This document shows positions 54,228 to 63,549 of a stretch of 64,000 bases of DNA, piece by piece. Made by a program: the position numbers and the translations under genes. The DNA lies in assembly GCA_947455725.1 (NCBI GenBank), contig CANGPL010000006.1:1-64000 (forward strand), given 5' to 3'. This stretch comes from Hyphomicrobiales bacterium. Its GTDB lineage: Bacteria; Pseudomonadota; Alphaproteobacteria; Rhizobiales; Beijerinckiaceae. How positions within the stretch are numbered: the stretch's first letter is position 1; the number at the start of each line of letters is the position of its first letter. The notes under the pieces are model-generated. The model was given only the letters and a program-made list of their open reading frames with translations, did not search any database and was not told the origin of the DNA.

Positions 54228-54865
54228 CTCAAAAAATTGGCAATCAAAGCAAGACCGAGTTTTTGGCTCTTCTCGGGATGAAATTGGGTACCTGCCACGG
54301 TGCCTTTTGCAACAAGCGCGGTGACAGAACCGCCATATTGCGTTGTCGCGATGACCGTATCAGGCGTTGCGGGTTGCAAATGGAAGGAATGGACAAAATA
54401 GGCATGCCATCCATCCGTCCCCGTTGGAATGCCCGCTAATAAAGCGTGATCGCGGCCCTGGTCGAGCGTATTCCAGCCCATATGCGGAATTTTAAGCGCA
54501 TGATCTTGGGGCTTAATTTCAACGACATCGCCACCAATCCAACCGAGACCCGGAGTCGTTGTATGTTCAAGCCCGCGATCGGCTAATAATTGCATGCCAA
54601 CGCAAATCCCTAAAAAGGGGCGACCTTTTTCATGCACCGCTTCCGTCATGGCTGCGACCATGCCCGGCACCGCGTCCAAACCACGCCTGCAATCGGCAAA
54701 AGCACCAACGCCTGGCAGCACCACGCGGTCGGCCGAGCGGACAAGTTCAGGGTCCGAAGTCACGATGATATCGCCACCAATGCCTGATTCAGATGCTGCG
54801 CGCTCAAAGGCTTTGTGGGCCGAGTGGAGATTGCCCGAGCCGTAATCAATAATGGCAACCTTCAT
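54215..54865 (-). CDS. hisH: Imidazole glycerol phosphate synthase subunit HisH
   Basis: Glutamine amidotransferase subunit that supplies ammonia to HisF. The class I triad is visible: Cys88 in [11 protein letters not shown], and His196 and Glu198 in QFHPEKS. N-terminal DYGSGNLHS and the oxyanion PGVGAF are typical. The 216-residue length is normal. It overlaps hisA by 13 bp and the upstream DUF2628 gene by 4 bp. Confidence 0.97.
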   Translation of the reverse strand: MKVAIIDYGSGNLHSAHKAFERAASESGIGGDIIVTSDPELVRSADRVVLPGVGAFADCRRGLDAVPGMVAAMTEAVHEKGRPFLGICVGMQLLADRGLEHTTTPGLGWIGGDVVEIKPQDHALKIPHMGWNTLDQGRDHALLAGIPTGTDGWHAYFVHSFHLQPATPDTVIATTQYGGSVTALVAKGTVAGTQFHPEKSQKLGLALIANFLRWRP

Positions 54866-55338
54866 CCGCGCGATACCTGTTCCGGAAATAGTCCAATCAC
54901 ACCATAGCTCCGCGAGGATGGCGAAGGCACGATAATCGCCGCTTCATCAGGCTTATTCGCGGCCATTCGCTCAAAATACCGATATTCCGCGTCTTCGCGA
55001 TTATCCGCCTGCACAATTTCGCTCAATTCGAACCCGCGCCGTTCCAAGGCGAGACAAAACCAATTGCGCGCTTCAAGCCCGACAAACAGCATTTCTAAAA
55101 TGCCCGCTGCGGCAATCGCCGACGATGAAACACCAAACCGGTTGCTCAAAAGCATGAGGACCACGTCAAAGGCGATAAGGGCAAGCGCCCAACGCCAGAC
55201 TCTGTGCCACAAGAGCCAGATCACGGGGAACAAAAATCCACCCCACGAAAATCCATCCCGAACAAAGCGCGCTTGTTCAAGCCGGGTATCAGAGACACCC
55301 GCGCGTGCTTTGGGGAGATAGACGGAAAAGAGCGCCAT
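54862..55338 (-). CDS. DUF2628 membrane protein within the his cluster
   Basis: A 158-residue protein of the DUF2628 family. Membrane segments lie at about 33-52 ([21 protein letters not shown]), 53-67 and 70-90, followed by a cytoplasmic-type tail ending in [14 protein letters not shown]. It overlaps hisH by 4 bp, so it is translated with the his genes. In Hyphomicrobiales a DUF2628 gene is commonly found between hisB and hisH. No link to histidine synthesis is established. A structured repeat lies between it and hisB. Confidence 0.87.
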   Translation of the reverse strand: MALFSVYLPKARAGVSDTRLEQARFVRDGFSWGGFLFPVIWLLWHRVWRWALALIAFDVVLMLLSNRFGVSSSAIAAAGILEMLFVGLEARNWFCLALERRGFELSEIVQADNREDAEYRYFERMAANKPDEAAIIVPSPSSRSYGVIGLFPEQVSRG

Positions 55339-55398
55339 GGTGTTAAACCTTGTCTATACGGACCGCGCGGCTCCTGCCGCGCTAGTAAGGAAAGATTT

Positions 55399-55548
55399 CC
55401 TTCTCCTTGAAGGAGAAGGTGTCATGCATAGCATGACGGATGAGGTTCTGGAGTTCATAGCGTGAGGCTCAACCTTAGCACCCTTAACCGCCACCATCAT
55501 TCCCTCATCCGGTTGCTCCGCAACCACCTTCTCCCGAATGGGAGAAGG
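55399..55548. repeat. Dispersed structured repeat, copy 2 (about 150 bp)
   Basis: Same plan and orientation as the element at 11488-11638: outer hairpins CCTTCTCCTT-G-AAGGAGAAGG and CCTTCTCCC-GAAT-GGGAGAAGG, core arms CGGATGAGG/CCTCATCC, and inner hairpins TCATGC-ATA-GCATGA (55422-55436) and GGTTGC-TCC-GCAACC (55511-55525). Compared with copy 1 the inner hairpins differ in sequence yet stay paired. It lies between hisB and the DUF2628 gene, both on the minus strand, so it would be transcribed if they share an RNA. Confidence 0.9.
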
Positions 55549-55560
55549 ACATTTTATAGC

Positions 55561-56148
55561 CTACAAACTACCCTTGGTTGACGGCACCCGTCCTTCTTCG
55601 CGCGGATCAATAGCAACAGCGCTTCGCAACGCGCGGGCGAGTCCTTTGAAGCAGCTTTCTGCAATGTGATGCGCATTGTCACCATAGAGCGTTTCGACAT
55701 GTAGCGTAACACCCGCATTGATCGCGAAGGCTTGGAACCATTCACGAACGAGTTCTGTGTCAAACTCGCCAATTTTCTCGCGGGCGAATTCCGTCTTGAA
55801 CACAAGAAATGGCCGCCCTGAAACATCAACCGCAACGCGGCTCAACGTCTCGTCCATCGGCAAATAGGAATGCGCGTAGCGTGTAATACCCTTTTTACCG
55901 CCAAGCGCCTGTTTGAAGGCTTGGCCGAGGGCAATTCCGATATCTTCTACCGAGTGATGCTGATCAATTTCAAGGTCGCCTTTGCAGCTGACCGAAATGT
56001 CGAACAGCGCATGGCGGGCCAAAAGCGTCAGCATATGGTCCAGAAAGCCAACACCGCTCGATATCTTGGCTTCACCTGTCCCATCGAGCGCCACGCTAAC
56101 CGCAATATCGGTTTCGCTGGTCTTTCGTTTGATGGTTGCTGACCGCAT
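55561..56148 (-). CDS. hisB: Imidazoleglycerol-phosphate dehydratase
   Basis: Sixth step of histidine synthesis, dehydrating IGP to imidazole acetol phosphate. It is a single-function HisB of 195 residues, without the phosphatase domain of enteric HisB. Two manganese-binding His clusters are seen: HHSVEDIG (near 64-71) and [12 protein letters not shown] (near 163-174), with FLDHML and [11 protein letters not shown]-like segments between. It is the first his gene on this strand, separated from the DUF2628 gene by a repeat-bearing gap of 222 bp, and divergent from hslV. Confidence 0.96.
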   Translation of the reverse strand: MRSATIKRKTSETDIAVSVALDGTGEAKISSGVGFLDHMLTLLARHALFDISVSCKGDLEIDQHHSVEDIGIALGQAFKQALGGKKGITRYAHSYLPMDETLSRVAVDVSGRPFLVFKTEFAREKIGEFDTELVREWFQAFAINAGVTLHVETLYGDNAHHIAESCFKGLARALRSAVAIDPREEGRVPSTKGSL

Positions 56149-56304
56149 GTCACCCTACTCCTTCACCTTGATCAATAGGATCTAAAAATGTCTCTAGCAA
56201 TTTGAGCCGTCGGACGCCACCTGTGATATGCGAAAAGACGACACTTTGCGCCGTGCCTGCGTTTAAGCTAGAGCCATAAGGCTGAAAGCACCGAGGGATT
56301 TTCG

Positions 56305-56865
56305 ATGATGAACGAAGAAGCCGATAAAAAATGGCGGGCAACGACCATTCTCATGGTTCGCAAAGGCGGACGCGTCGTCATCGGCGGCGATGGTCAGGTG
56401 AGCCTTGGACCAACCGTCATGAAGGGAAATGCCCGTAAAGTCCGCCGCCTTGGCAAAGGCGAGGTGATTTCGGGCTTTGCAGGCGCCACCGCTGACGCTT
56501 TTACGCTCTTTGAACGGCTTGAATCAAAATTGGAACAATATCCCGGCCAATTGATGCGCGCCTGCGTCGAGCTTGCCAAGGATTGGCGCACCGATCGCTA
56601 TCTGCGCCGTCTTGAGGCCATGATGCTGGTAGCTGACAAAAATGTCGGGTTGATTTTATCCGGCACTGGCGATGTTCTGGAACCCGAGACCGGCGTGATG
56701 GGCATCGGCTCCGGCGGCAATTATGCGCTTGCCGCCGCACGTGCTTTGATTGACACCGATCTGGACGCTGAAGCCATCGTGCGTAAGAGTATGGGTATTG
56801 CTGCCGATATTTGCGTTTATACCAATCATTCTTTGACCATTGAATCGCTCGATACCGCAGAGTGA
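56305..56865 (+). CDS. hslV: ATP-dependent protease peptidase subunit HslV
   Basis: Threonine peptidase core of the HslUV (ClpYQ) protease. The N-terminal catalytic Thr (Thr13 in [24 protein letters not shown]) follows a 12-residue propeptide, as usual in alphaproteobacteria, where E. coli has only Met. The 186-residue length and the [11 protein letters not shown] and [16 protein letters not shown] segments fit. GAGGGA stands 6 nt before the ATG. It overlaps the hslU start region (stop TGA within the first codons), so both subunits are made together. It is divergent from hisB. Confidence 0.97.
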   Translation: MMNEEADKKWRATTILMVRKGGRVVIGGDGQVSLGPTVMKGNARKVRRLGKGEVISGFAGATADAFTLFERLESKLEQYPGQLMRACVELAKDWRTDRYLRRLEAMMLVADKNVGLILSGTGDVLEPETGVMGIGSGGNYALAAARALIDTDLDAEAIVRKSMGIAADICVYTNHSLTIESLDTAE

Positions 56866-56870
56866 ACCTG

Positions 56871-58178
56871 ATGACCGATTTTTCTCCCCGCGAGATCGTT
56901 TCCGAACTCGACCGTTACATCGTAGGCCAAAAAGACGCCAAACGCGCGGTGGCGATTGCCCTTCGCAACCGCTGGCGTCGCTTAAAGCTTGAAGGCGCGA
57001 TGCGGGAAGAAGTGCTTCCTAAAAACATCCTGATGATCGGGCCGACGGGCTGCGGCAAAACCGAAATTGCCCGCCGTTTGGCCAAATTGGCCGGTGCGCC
57101 CTTTTTGAAGGTCGAAGCCACGAAATTCACCGAAGTTGGCTATGTTGGCCGCGATGTCGAACAGATCATCCGCGATTTGGTCGAAGTTGGCATTGCTTTG
57201 GTCAAAGAAACCAAACGCAAAGGCGTCCATGCGCGGGCCGAAACAGCCGCCGAGGAACGCGTGCTTGATGCGCTCGTTGGTCCAACCGCAAGCCCTGCGA
57301 CCCGCGAATCCTTCCGCAAACGGCTCCGCGCCGGGGAATTAGCTAAAAAAGAAATCGAGATCGAAATCGCCTCGCCATCGGGCGGCGGCGTACCCATGTT
57401 CGATATTCCGGGCATGCCCGGTGCTCAATTGGGCGCGATTTCATTGAACGACATTTTTGGCAAAATGGGCCGCCCACCCAAAACCCGCCGCGTCACTGTG
57501 GAGGAGGCCCACGCCCCTCTTGTGGCGGAAGAGAGCGACAAGCTGTTTGATCAAGAGCAAATTATTTCAGAGGCCATTTCTGAAGTCGAAAACAATGGCA
57601 TCGTGTTCTTGGACGAGATCGACAAAATTTGCGGACGCGAAAGCCGCGGTGGTGCGGATATTTCGCGCGAAGGTGTTCAGCGCGATTTGCTACCTCTGAT
57701 CGAAGGCACCACCGTTTCAACCAAACATGGCGCGGTGAAAACCGACCATATTTTATTTATCGCATCGGGTGCGTTTCATGTATCGAAACCCTCCGATTTA
57801 TTACCTGAACTGCAGGGTAGATTACCCATAAGGGTCGAATTACTATCTCTTAAAGAAGAGGATTTTCGGCGAATCCTGACGGAAACGGAAGCAAGCCTGA
57901 TCCGCCAATCCGTCGCCTTGATGGCCACCGAAGGCGTCGAATTGGTCTTTACCCCCGATTCCATCGACGCCATCGCCAAAATCGCGGTCGAAGTGAACGC
58001 TAATGTCGAAAATATCGGCGCCAGAAGGCTTCAAACCGTCATCGAGCGGATTTTGGACGAAATTTCCTACACCGCCTCCGACCGATCCGGCGAAACCGTC
58101 ACGATTGACGCCCCTTACGTCGAAAAAGCCATTGGTGATCTCGCCAAGAATGCCGATTTAGGCCGGTTTATTCTCTAA
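56871..58178 (+). CDS. hslU: ATP-dependent protease ATPase subunit HslU
   Basis: AAA+ unfoldase that feeds substrates to HslV. Of 435 residues, Walker A is GPTGCGKT (57-64), Walker B and sensor segments are [14 protein letters not shown] and LPLIEGTTV, and the I-domain lies between. The C-terminus GRFIL is the conserved tail that docks into HslV. The ATG at 56871 gives the usual [20 protein letters not shown]; an in-frame GTG at 56862 is an alternative. It follows hslV directly. Confidence 0.97.
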   Translation: MTDFSPREIVSELDRYIVGQKDAKRAVAIALRNRWRRLKLEGAMREEVLPKNILMIGPTGCGKTEIARRLAKLAGAPFLKVEATKFTEVGYVGRDVEQIIRDLVEVGIALVKETKRKGVHARAETAAEERVLDALVGPTASPATRESFRKRLRAGELAKKEIEIEIASPSGGGVPMFDIPGMPGAQLGAISLNDIFGKMGRPPKTRRVTVEEAHAPLVAEESDKLFDQEQIISEAISEVENNGIVFLDEIDKICGRESRGGADISREGVQRDLLPLIEGTTVSTKHGAVKTDHILFIASGAFHVSKPSDLLPELQGRLPIRVELLSLKEEDFRRILTETEASLIRQSVALMATEGVELVFTPDSIDAIAKIAVEVNANVENIGARRLQTVIERILDEISYTASDRSGETVTIDAPYVEKAIGDLAKNADLGRFIL

Positions 58179-58255
58179 CGCGTGAGAGCCAACCCCTTGC
58201 GTTAAGCCCGTCTGATTGTCATAAGCCGCGAAAGCATCGACGGGACAACACAATC

Positions 58256-59293
58256 ATGGCGTCATTCAAGGAATTGGTCTTCTCCGGCGTTCAGCCAACG
58301 GGAAATCTCCATTTAGGCAATTATCTCGGGGCCATTACGAAGTTCGTGGCCCTTCAAGACAGCCATGATTGCATCTATTGCGTCGTTGATCTGCACGCGA
58401 TTACGGTGCCACAAGACCCTGCGGCGCTAACCGCTAATATTCGCGAAGTCACCGCCGCCTTTATCGCCTGCGGCATTGATCCCAAAAAGCACATCATCTT
58501 CAACCAAAGCCAAGTGCCAGAACACGCCGAATTAGCCTGGGTGTTTAACTGCACGGCGCGTCTCGGTTGGTTAAACCGCATGACCCAATTCAAGGAAAAA
58601 GCAGGCAAAGACCGCGAAAACGCGTCCGTTGGCCTCTATGCTTACCCAGCCTTGATGGCAGCCGATATTTTGGTCTACCGCGCCACGCATGTTCCTGTTG
58701 GCGAAGATCAAAAACAGCATCTCGAATTGGCCCGCGATATTGCGCAGAAATTCAACAATGATTTGTCGGAGTCGATTGCATCGCATGGCTTTGGCGATGC
58801 TTTTTTCCCGCTGCCTGAACCCCTTATTCAAGGCCCCGCTACCCGCGTGATGAGCTTGCGCGATGGCACGAAAAAAATGTCGAAATCAGATCCGTCAGAT
58901 TATTCGCGCATCAATCTCACCGATGATGCCGATGCGATTGCACAAAAAGTCCGCAAAGCAAAAACAGATCCCGAGCCTTTGCCGTCAGAAGAAAAAGGCC
59001 TCGAGCCACGTCCGGAAGCCGATAATCTCGTCGGCATCTATGCGGCCTTGTCCGATGTTACGAAGGCAGATGTATTGGCCGAGTTTGGTGGCGCGCAATT
59101 CTCAACCTTCAAATCGGCGCTCGTTGACCTTTCAGTTGCAAAGCTTGGCCCAATTGGCAGCGAAATGAAGCGTTTGGTTGCCGATCCGGCCTATATTGAT
59201 CGCGTTCTGGCCGATGGTTCCGAGCGCGCAGGCGTCTTGGCGCGGGAAAACATGAACGCCGTCAAGGATATTTTGGGCTTTATTCGGCGCTAA
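58256..59293 (+). CDS. trpS: Tryptophanyl-tRNA synthetase
   Basis: Class I synthetase that charges tRNA-Trp. The HIGH-type motif is PTGNLHLGN (14-22), and the KMSKS motif is complete at 207-211 ([13 protein letters not shown]). The 345-residue length matches bacterial TrpS. It begins 77 bp after hslU on the same strand. The gap contains no recognisable terminator, so it may be partly co-transcribed with hslVU. Confidence 0.97.
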   Translation: MASFKELVFSGVQPTGNLHLGNYLGAITKFVALQDSHDCIYCVVDLHAITVPQDPAALTANIREVTAAFIACGIDPKKHIIFNQSQVPEHAELAWVFNCTARLGWLNRMTQFKEKAGKDRENASVGLYAYPALMAADILVYRATHVPVGEDQKQHLELARDIAQKFNNDLSESIASHGFGDAFFPLPEPLIQGPATRVMSLRDGTKKMSKSDPSDYSRINLTDDADAIAQKVRKAKTDPEPLPSEEKGLEPRPEADNLVGIYAALSDVTKADVLAEFGGAQFSTFKSALVDLSVAKLGPIGSEMKRLVADPAYIDRVLADGSERAGVLARENMNAVKDILGFIRR

Positions 59294-59393
59294 CTCTTCC
59301 AACCCGTCGTTGGTGTGGCAATAGCGCCAACGGAATGCTATATTAAAACCTTCCGAAACCATCCGCCGGCCTTGAACCGGCTGCGAGGGCACC

Positions 59394-59960
59394 ATGTTTA
59401 TCCAAACCGAAGCAACCCCCAATCCCGCCACGTTGAAATTTCTGCCAGGCCGCAGCCTGATGCAAAGCGGCACGCTTGAAATTCGCGACGCGCAAGCCGC
59501 TGAGCGTTCACCGCTTGCCAAACGCCTCTTTGCGGTTGAAGGCGTCACGGGTGTGTTTTTTGGCTATGATTTTGTCTCCGTCACCAAAGGCGACGGCGAA
59601 TGGCAGCATTTAAAGCCCGCTATTCTTGGCGCCATCATGGAATTTTTCATGAGTGGCGATTCATTGCTCTCCGATAAAACGCCAGAGCAACATGGCGATG
59701 AGCCAGAGGGTGAATTTTTCGACCCGAAGGATCAACCGACTGTTGATACGATTAAAGAATTACTCGAAACCCGCATCCGTCCGGCCGTGGCTGGTGATGG
59801 TGGCGATATCGTCTTCCGCGGTTTCCGCGAGGGTGTTGTCTATCTGGCGATGAAGGGCTCATGTTCCGGCTGCCCGTCTTCAACGGCCACGTTAAAGAAT
59901 GGCGTGCAAAATCTTTTGCGCCATTTCTTGCCCGATGTTCACGAAGTGCAATCGGTTTAA
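59394..59960 (+). CDS. Nfu-type iron-sulfur cluster scaffold/carrier
   Basis: A 188-residue protein with an Nfu_N domain (about 1-88, starting MFIQTEATPNPATLKFLPGR) and a NifU C-terminal domain (about 115-185). The cluster-binding CxxC is Cys157 and Cys160 (GSCSGCPSS). Such proteins carry [4Fe-4S] clusters to client enzymes, for example lipoyl synthase in mitochondria and aconitase in bacteria. It lies 29 bp before tsaB on the same strand. MiaB, a client-type [4Fe-4S] enzyme, is encoded 2.2 kb downstream. Confidence 0.94.
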   Translation: MFIQTEATPNPATLKFLPGRSLMQSGTLEIRDAQAAERSPLAKRLFAVEGVTGVFFGYDFVSVTKGDGEWQHLKPAILGAIMEFFMSGDSLLSDKTPEQHGDEPEGEFFDPKDQPTVDTIKELLETRIRPAVAGDGGDIVFRGFREGVVYLAMKGSCSGCPSSTATLKNGVQNLLRHFLPDVHEVQSV

Positions 59961-59989
59961 TACGGATCGCTTAGAGAGGTATTGATCCC

Positions 59990-60673
59990 TTGCGCATCTT
60001 GGCAATCGATACCGCTCTGGCGCTGTGTTCGGCGAGCGTTTTTGACACCGACACCGATACCGCGCTTTCATCCGAAAGCGTGCGGATGGATCGCGGTCAC
60101 GCGGAAGCGCTGATGCCGCTGATTGAGCGAGTGATGCAACGGGTTGAGGGTGGCTTCCCATCGCTTGATCGGATTGCAGCGTCCACCGGTCCGGGAAGTT
60201 TTACAGGCCTTCGCGTCGGATTAGCCGCTGGTCGCGCCATTGGCGTCGCAGCCGACATTCCGGTCGTTGGCGTCAATACGCTATCGGCCTTTGCAGGCCC
60301 CTTTGTCGGGCAATCGGGTGACGCATCCATTGTCAGCGTGATCGATGCGCGCCATAGCCATGTCTATCTTCAAATGGTGGGTGCAGAGGGCAAACTCGTG
60401 CTTGCGCCGCAAATTATTTCGATTGCTGATGCGGTATCAGCGATTGGATCGCAACCGGTAAACATCGTCGGCTCAGGCGCGTCGCTTCTCGCGGAAGCTT
60501 TACGAGAACAAGGCCAATCGCCTCACGCTGAAGCTGATCTCGCAGGCGCGGATATTGATTGGATTGCTCGCTTGGGCGCTATCGCGGATCCGCAATTTTC
60601 GCCGCCGTCACCGCTTTATCTAAGACCACCCGATGCCACCCCACAGACCAATGGTCGAATAGCGTTGATGTGA
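59990..60673 (+). CDS. tsaB: tRNA threonylcarbamoyladenosine synthesis protein TsaB
   Basis: Pseudo-ATPase partner of TsaD in making t6A37 on ANN-decoding tRNAs. The 227-residue ASKHA fold begins RILAIDTALALCSASVFD and has GPGSFTGLRVGLAAGRAIG near residue 64. The start is a TTG at 59990 with AGAGAGG about 10 nt upstream, so the exact start is somewhat uncertain. It is followed by rimI after 9 bp, a linkage conserved in many bacteria. TsaD, TsaE and TsaC are not in the window. Confidence 0.93.
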   Translation: MRILAIDTALALCSASVFDTDTDTALSSESVRMDRGHAEALMPLIERVMQRVEGGFPSLDRIAASTGPGSFTGLRVGLAAGRAIGVAADIPVVGVNTLSAFAGPFVGQSGDASIVSVIDARHSHVYLQMVGAEGKLVLAPQIISIADAVSAIGSQPVNIVGSGASLLAEALREQGQSPHAEADLAGADIDWIARLGAIADPQFSPPSPLYLRPPDATPQTNGRIALM

Positions 60674-60682
60674 ACATAGCGC

Positions 60683-61177
60683 ATGCGGTGGCCGTTTTTT
60701 TCAAAGCTTGAAATCGCTATTCGGTCGGCCAAAGCCACCGATTCCGATAAAATTGCGGAGCTTCATCGTGAGGGCGGCTTTTTCGCCTCCTGGAGCGCTC
60801 AAGAAATTGAAAGCCTGATGGCTGATCGCGCGGTTGTGACCGACACGGCTTGCGACAGTCGAAAAAGCGACCAACTCTACGGCTTCGTTATGAGCCGTTG
60901 CGCGGCGGATGAGGCAGAAATTTTGACGATTGCTGTGCAGTCTAAAACCCGCGGAAAAGGTATTGGTCGTAGGCTCCTTGAAGCCCATCTTCCCAAACTG
61001 GCACAAAAAGGCGTCAAAATTCTCTATTTGGAAGTCGAAGAAGATAATCGGCCAGCGCGTGTTCTTTACGAAAGAATCGGCTTTGCAACCGCGGGCCTTC
61101 GCAAAGCTTACTACCGCAAGCCCGATGGCAGCTTGGCCAATGCTCTTATTATGAAACTTGATTTGGATCGATTGTGA
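60683..61177 (+). CDS. rimI: Ribosomal-protein-alanine N-acetyltransferase RimI
   Basis: GNAT-fold acetyltransferase of 164 residues. The acetyl-CoA-binding segment TIAVQSKTRGKGIGRRLLEAHL is near residues 92-113 and the C-terminal LYLEVEEDNRPARVLYERIGF is typical of RimI. RimI acetylates the N-terminal Ala of ribosomal protein S18 in enterics, and the tsaB linkage supports the assignment, though GNAT specificity is hard to prove. The N-terminus extends about 10 residues before the fold. It is followed by a 70-82-bp gap before the acyltransferase gene. Confidence 0.88.
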   Translation: MRWPFFSKLEIAIRSAKATDSDKIAELHREGGFFASWSAQEIESLMADRAVVTDTACDSRKSDQLYGFVMSRCAADEAEILTIAVQSKTRGKGIGRRLLEAHLPKLAQKGVKILYLEVEEDNRPARVLYERIGFATAGLRKAYYRKPDGSLANALIMKLDLDRL

Positions 61178-61259
61178 GTAAGCGATTGAACCGTCTTTTT
61201 CCTGTCACACAGATCAGGAAGAGATCGAGCATCATCTTGATGGTTAAGTGGATTTGACC

Positions 61260-62048
61260 ATGCTTGCACGCCTTCGCATCGGTATCTTTTTAAGCATCGT
61301 AACGCCGTTCACGCTCTTTCTCATTCCCATCCAATGGCTGGCGATCAAGACGGGCTCGCCAATGGCGCGTCATTTGCCGGTTTTTTATCATCGCGTCGTT
61401 TGCGTGTTGTTGCGTTTGAAAGTAACCGTCATCGGCAACCGCGCGAGTGATCGCCCTTTATTGCTGCTCTCTAATCATTCCTCTTGGCTTGATATCATCG
61501 CCTTAAGCAGCGTGATGCCGGTTTCCTTCATCGCCAAATCGGAAGTCGCGACATGGCCGATTTTTGGATTATTTGCTAAGCTGCAGCGCTCCGTCTTCAT
61601 TGATCGTTCACGTCGCATGGCGACCCGCGATGCGCACCAGGCCGTATCCGAGCGGCTCAAATCCGGTGATGCAATGGTCCTGTTCGCCGAGGGCACAACA
61701 AGCGATGGCCACCGCGTCCTTTCGTTTCGGTCTTCGCTCGTGGGTGCGGCTGGGGATCTTATCGATGGCGAGCAATCCCGTATCCAGCCGGTAGCCATCA
61801 CCTATACGCGTCGAATGGGTCTGCCTATTCCGCGTGCCGAGCGGCCTTGCATCGCATGGTACGGCGATATGGATCTCGTCCCGCATTTTAAGGGCATCCT
61901 GCTTGGTGGCCCGATTGATGTGACGATCTCGTTTTGCGACCCGCTCACCGGCGAATTGGCTCAAAACCGCAAACGAGCCGCGCTGGCCGCTGAACAAGCA
62001 ATCCGGGTAAAGGCATCTGAAATCATGCGCGGTCGAATTGCTGCATGA
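61260..62048 (+). CDS. plsC: 1-acyl-sn-glycerol-3-phosphate acyltransferase (PlsC family)
   Basis: Adds the second acyl chain in phosphatidic acid synthesis, or a related lysolipid acylation. The HX4D motif is NHSSWLD with His73 and Asp78, and the second block is FAEGTTSDGHRV. An N-terminal membrane segment (about 5-25, IGIFLSIVTPFTLFLIPIQWLA) anchors it. The ATG at 61260 has AAGTGGA upstream; a GTG at 61248 is also in frame. In related genomes a fur-like gene is often found between rimI and this gene; none is present here. Confidence 0.9.
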   Translation: MLARLRIGIFLSIVTPFTLFLIPIQWLAIKTGSPMARHLPVFYHRVVCVLLRLKVTVIGNRASDRPLLLLSNHSSWLDIIALSSVMPVSFIAKSEVATWPIFGLFAKLQRSVFIDRSRRMATRDAHQAVSERLKSGDAMVLFAEGTTSDGHRVLSFRSSLVGAAGDLIDGEQSRIQPVAITYTRRMGLPIPRAERPCIAWYGDMDLVPHFKGILLGGPIDVTISFCDPLTGELAQNRKRAALAAEQAIRVKASEIMRGRIAA

Positions 62049-62165
62049 ATTTGCCTCGAATACGCGAATTTTTGTTCTCTTATTTTCGATAAACCCCTAA
62101 TACTGACCCAATAAATGGGTCGGCCTGATTCTCTCTTTTTTAACGCCCGAACCCTGGCGAGACGG

Positions 62166-63536
62166 ATGACCATAGCTTCGGCAAAACGTGTTTTCGTAAA
62201 ATCTTACGGGTGCCAAATGAATGTCTACGATGCCGAGCGCATGGGAGACATTTTGGAACGCGAAGGCTATGCGGGCACCGAAAACATCGAAGATGCCGAC
62301 CTTGTCGTGTTGAACACCTGCCATATTCGCGAAAAGGCTGCCGAAAAAGTCTATTCAGAACTTGGTCGTATCCGCGAAATGAAGCGCGACCGTAAGCAGC
62401 GCGGGCTCGAAACGCGCATTGTTGTTGCGGGCTGCGTGGCGCAGGCCGAAGGCGGTGAGATCCTTCGTAGAGCACCGGCGGTTGACCTCGTGGTTGGTCC
62501 GCAAAATTATCAGAACCTCCCCACTCTTTTGCAGCAATCGCTTAAAAAGCCGGTGGTCGAGACCGAGTTTCCCGCTGAGGATAAGTTTGTATCCCTGCCT
62601 TCGCCGACCCCGCAAACCATCCGCGCCCGTGGCGTCTCGTCCTTTGTGACGGTGCAGGAAGGCTGCGATAAATTCTGCACGTTCTGCGTCGTCCCTTACA
62701 CACGGGGTGCCGAATTCTCCCGCTCTGTCGCCGAGATTATGACCGAGATCGAGCGCCTTACCGCTTCAAGCGTCCGTGAAATTACGCTGTTAGGGCAGAA
62801 TGTGAACGCCTATCATGGCGTGGATGAGCGTGGTCAGTCCGTTACCCTCGCCGAGCTTTTGGACCGTGTCGCCGCGATGCCGGGCATTGCCCGTTTGCGC
62901 TACACGACCAGCCATCCGCTGGATATGGATGAGACGCTCGCCCGCGCGCATCAGGACAACCCCGCTTTGATGCCCTATCTGCATCTGCCGGTGCAATCGG
63001 GCTCTGACCGTATTCTCGATCTCATGAATCGTCGTCACACGGTTGACGACTTTAGAAACGCCATTGCCCGCGTTAAACATTATCGCCCCGATATCGCCTT
63101 TTCGTCTGATTTTATCGTCGGTTTCCCGGGTGAGACAGACGCTGATTTTGCAGCCACCATGCAGCTTGTCGAAGAAGTCGGCTTTTCAAGCGCCTATACG
63201 TTCAAATATAGCCCAAGGCCCGGTACGCCAGCGGCCGATATGGCGGACCAAGTTCCAGAATCCGTCAAAGACGCGCGCCTTCAAGCCCTTCAAGCCTTGG
63301 TCACAAAACAACAACGCGCGTTTCAAGAATCCATGGTGGGTCGCACACTCGACGTGTTGGTGGAGCGCCCCGGTCGCAAACCCGGTCAGGTTTCGGGCAA
63401 GTCCCCGCATCTTTTAGCGGTTGCTTTTGAGGGCAGCACGGATCTGATCGGTCAGATTGTATCGGTCGATATTGTTGAGAGCGTAACCAATAGCCTAGTC
63501 GGTCAATTATCGAACCGCCAATCTGCGGTTGCTTGA
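62166..63536 (+). CDS. miaB: tRNA-2-methylthio-N6-dimethylallyladenosine synthase MiaB
   Basis: Radical SAM methylthiotransferase acting on i6A37 of tRNAs. The N-terminal UPF0004 domain has three cluster ligands, Cys15 (SYGCQMN), Cys52 (NTCHIREKA) and Cys90 (GCVAQAEG). The radical SAM cluster is Cys167, Cys171 and Cys174 ([16 protein letters not shown]), and a TRAM domain ends the protein. Two [4Fe-4S] clusters are thus expected. The ATG at 62166 is preceded by GAGACGG; an ATG at 62115 would add 17 residues of unusual sequence. phoH follows after 13 bp. Confidence 0.96.
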   Translation: MTIASAKRVFVKSYGCQMNVYDAERMGDILEREGYAGTENIEDADLVVLNTCHIREKAAEKVYSELGRIREMKRDRKQRGLETRIVVAGCVAQAEGGEILRRAPAVDLVVGPQNYQNLPTLLQQSLKKPVVETEFPAEDKFVSLPSPTPQTIRARGVSSFVTVQEGCDKFCTFCVVPYTRGAEFSRSVAEIMTEIERLTASSVREITLLGQNVNAYHGVDERGQSVTLAELLDRVAAMPGIARLRYTTSHPLDMDETLARAHQDNPALMPYLHLPVQSGSDRILDLMNRRHTVDDFRNAIARVKHYRPDIAFSSDFIVGFPGETDADFAATMQLVEEVGFSSAYTFKYSPRPGTPAADMADQVPESVKDARLQALQALVTKQQRAFQESMVGRTLDVLVERPGRKPGQVSGKSPHLLAVAFEGSTDLIGQIVSVDIVESVTNSLVGQLSNRQSAVA

Positions 63537-63549
63537 ACAGGAGAAAGTC

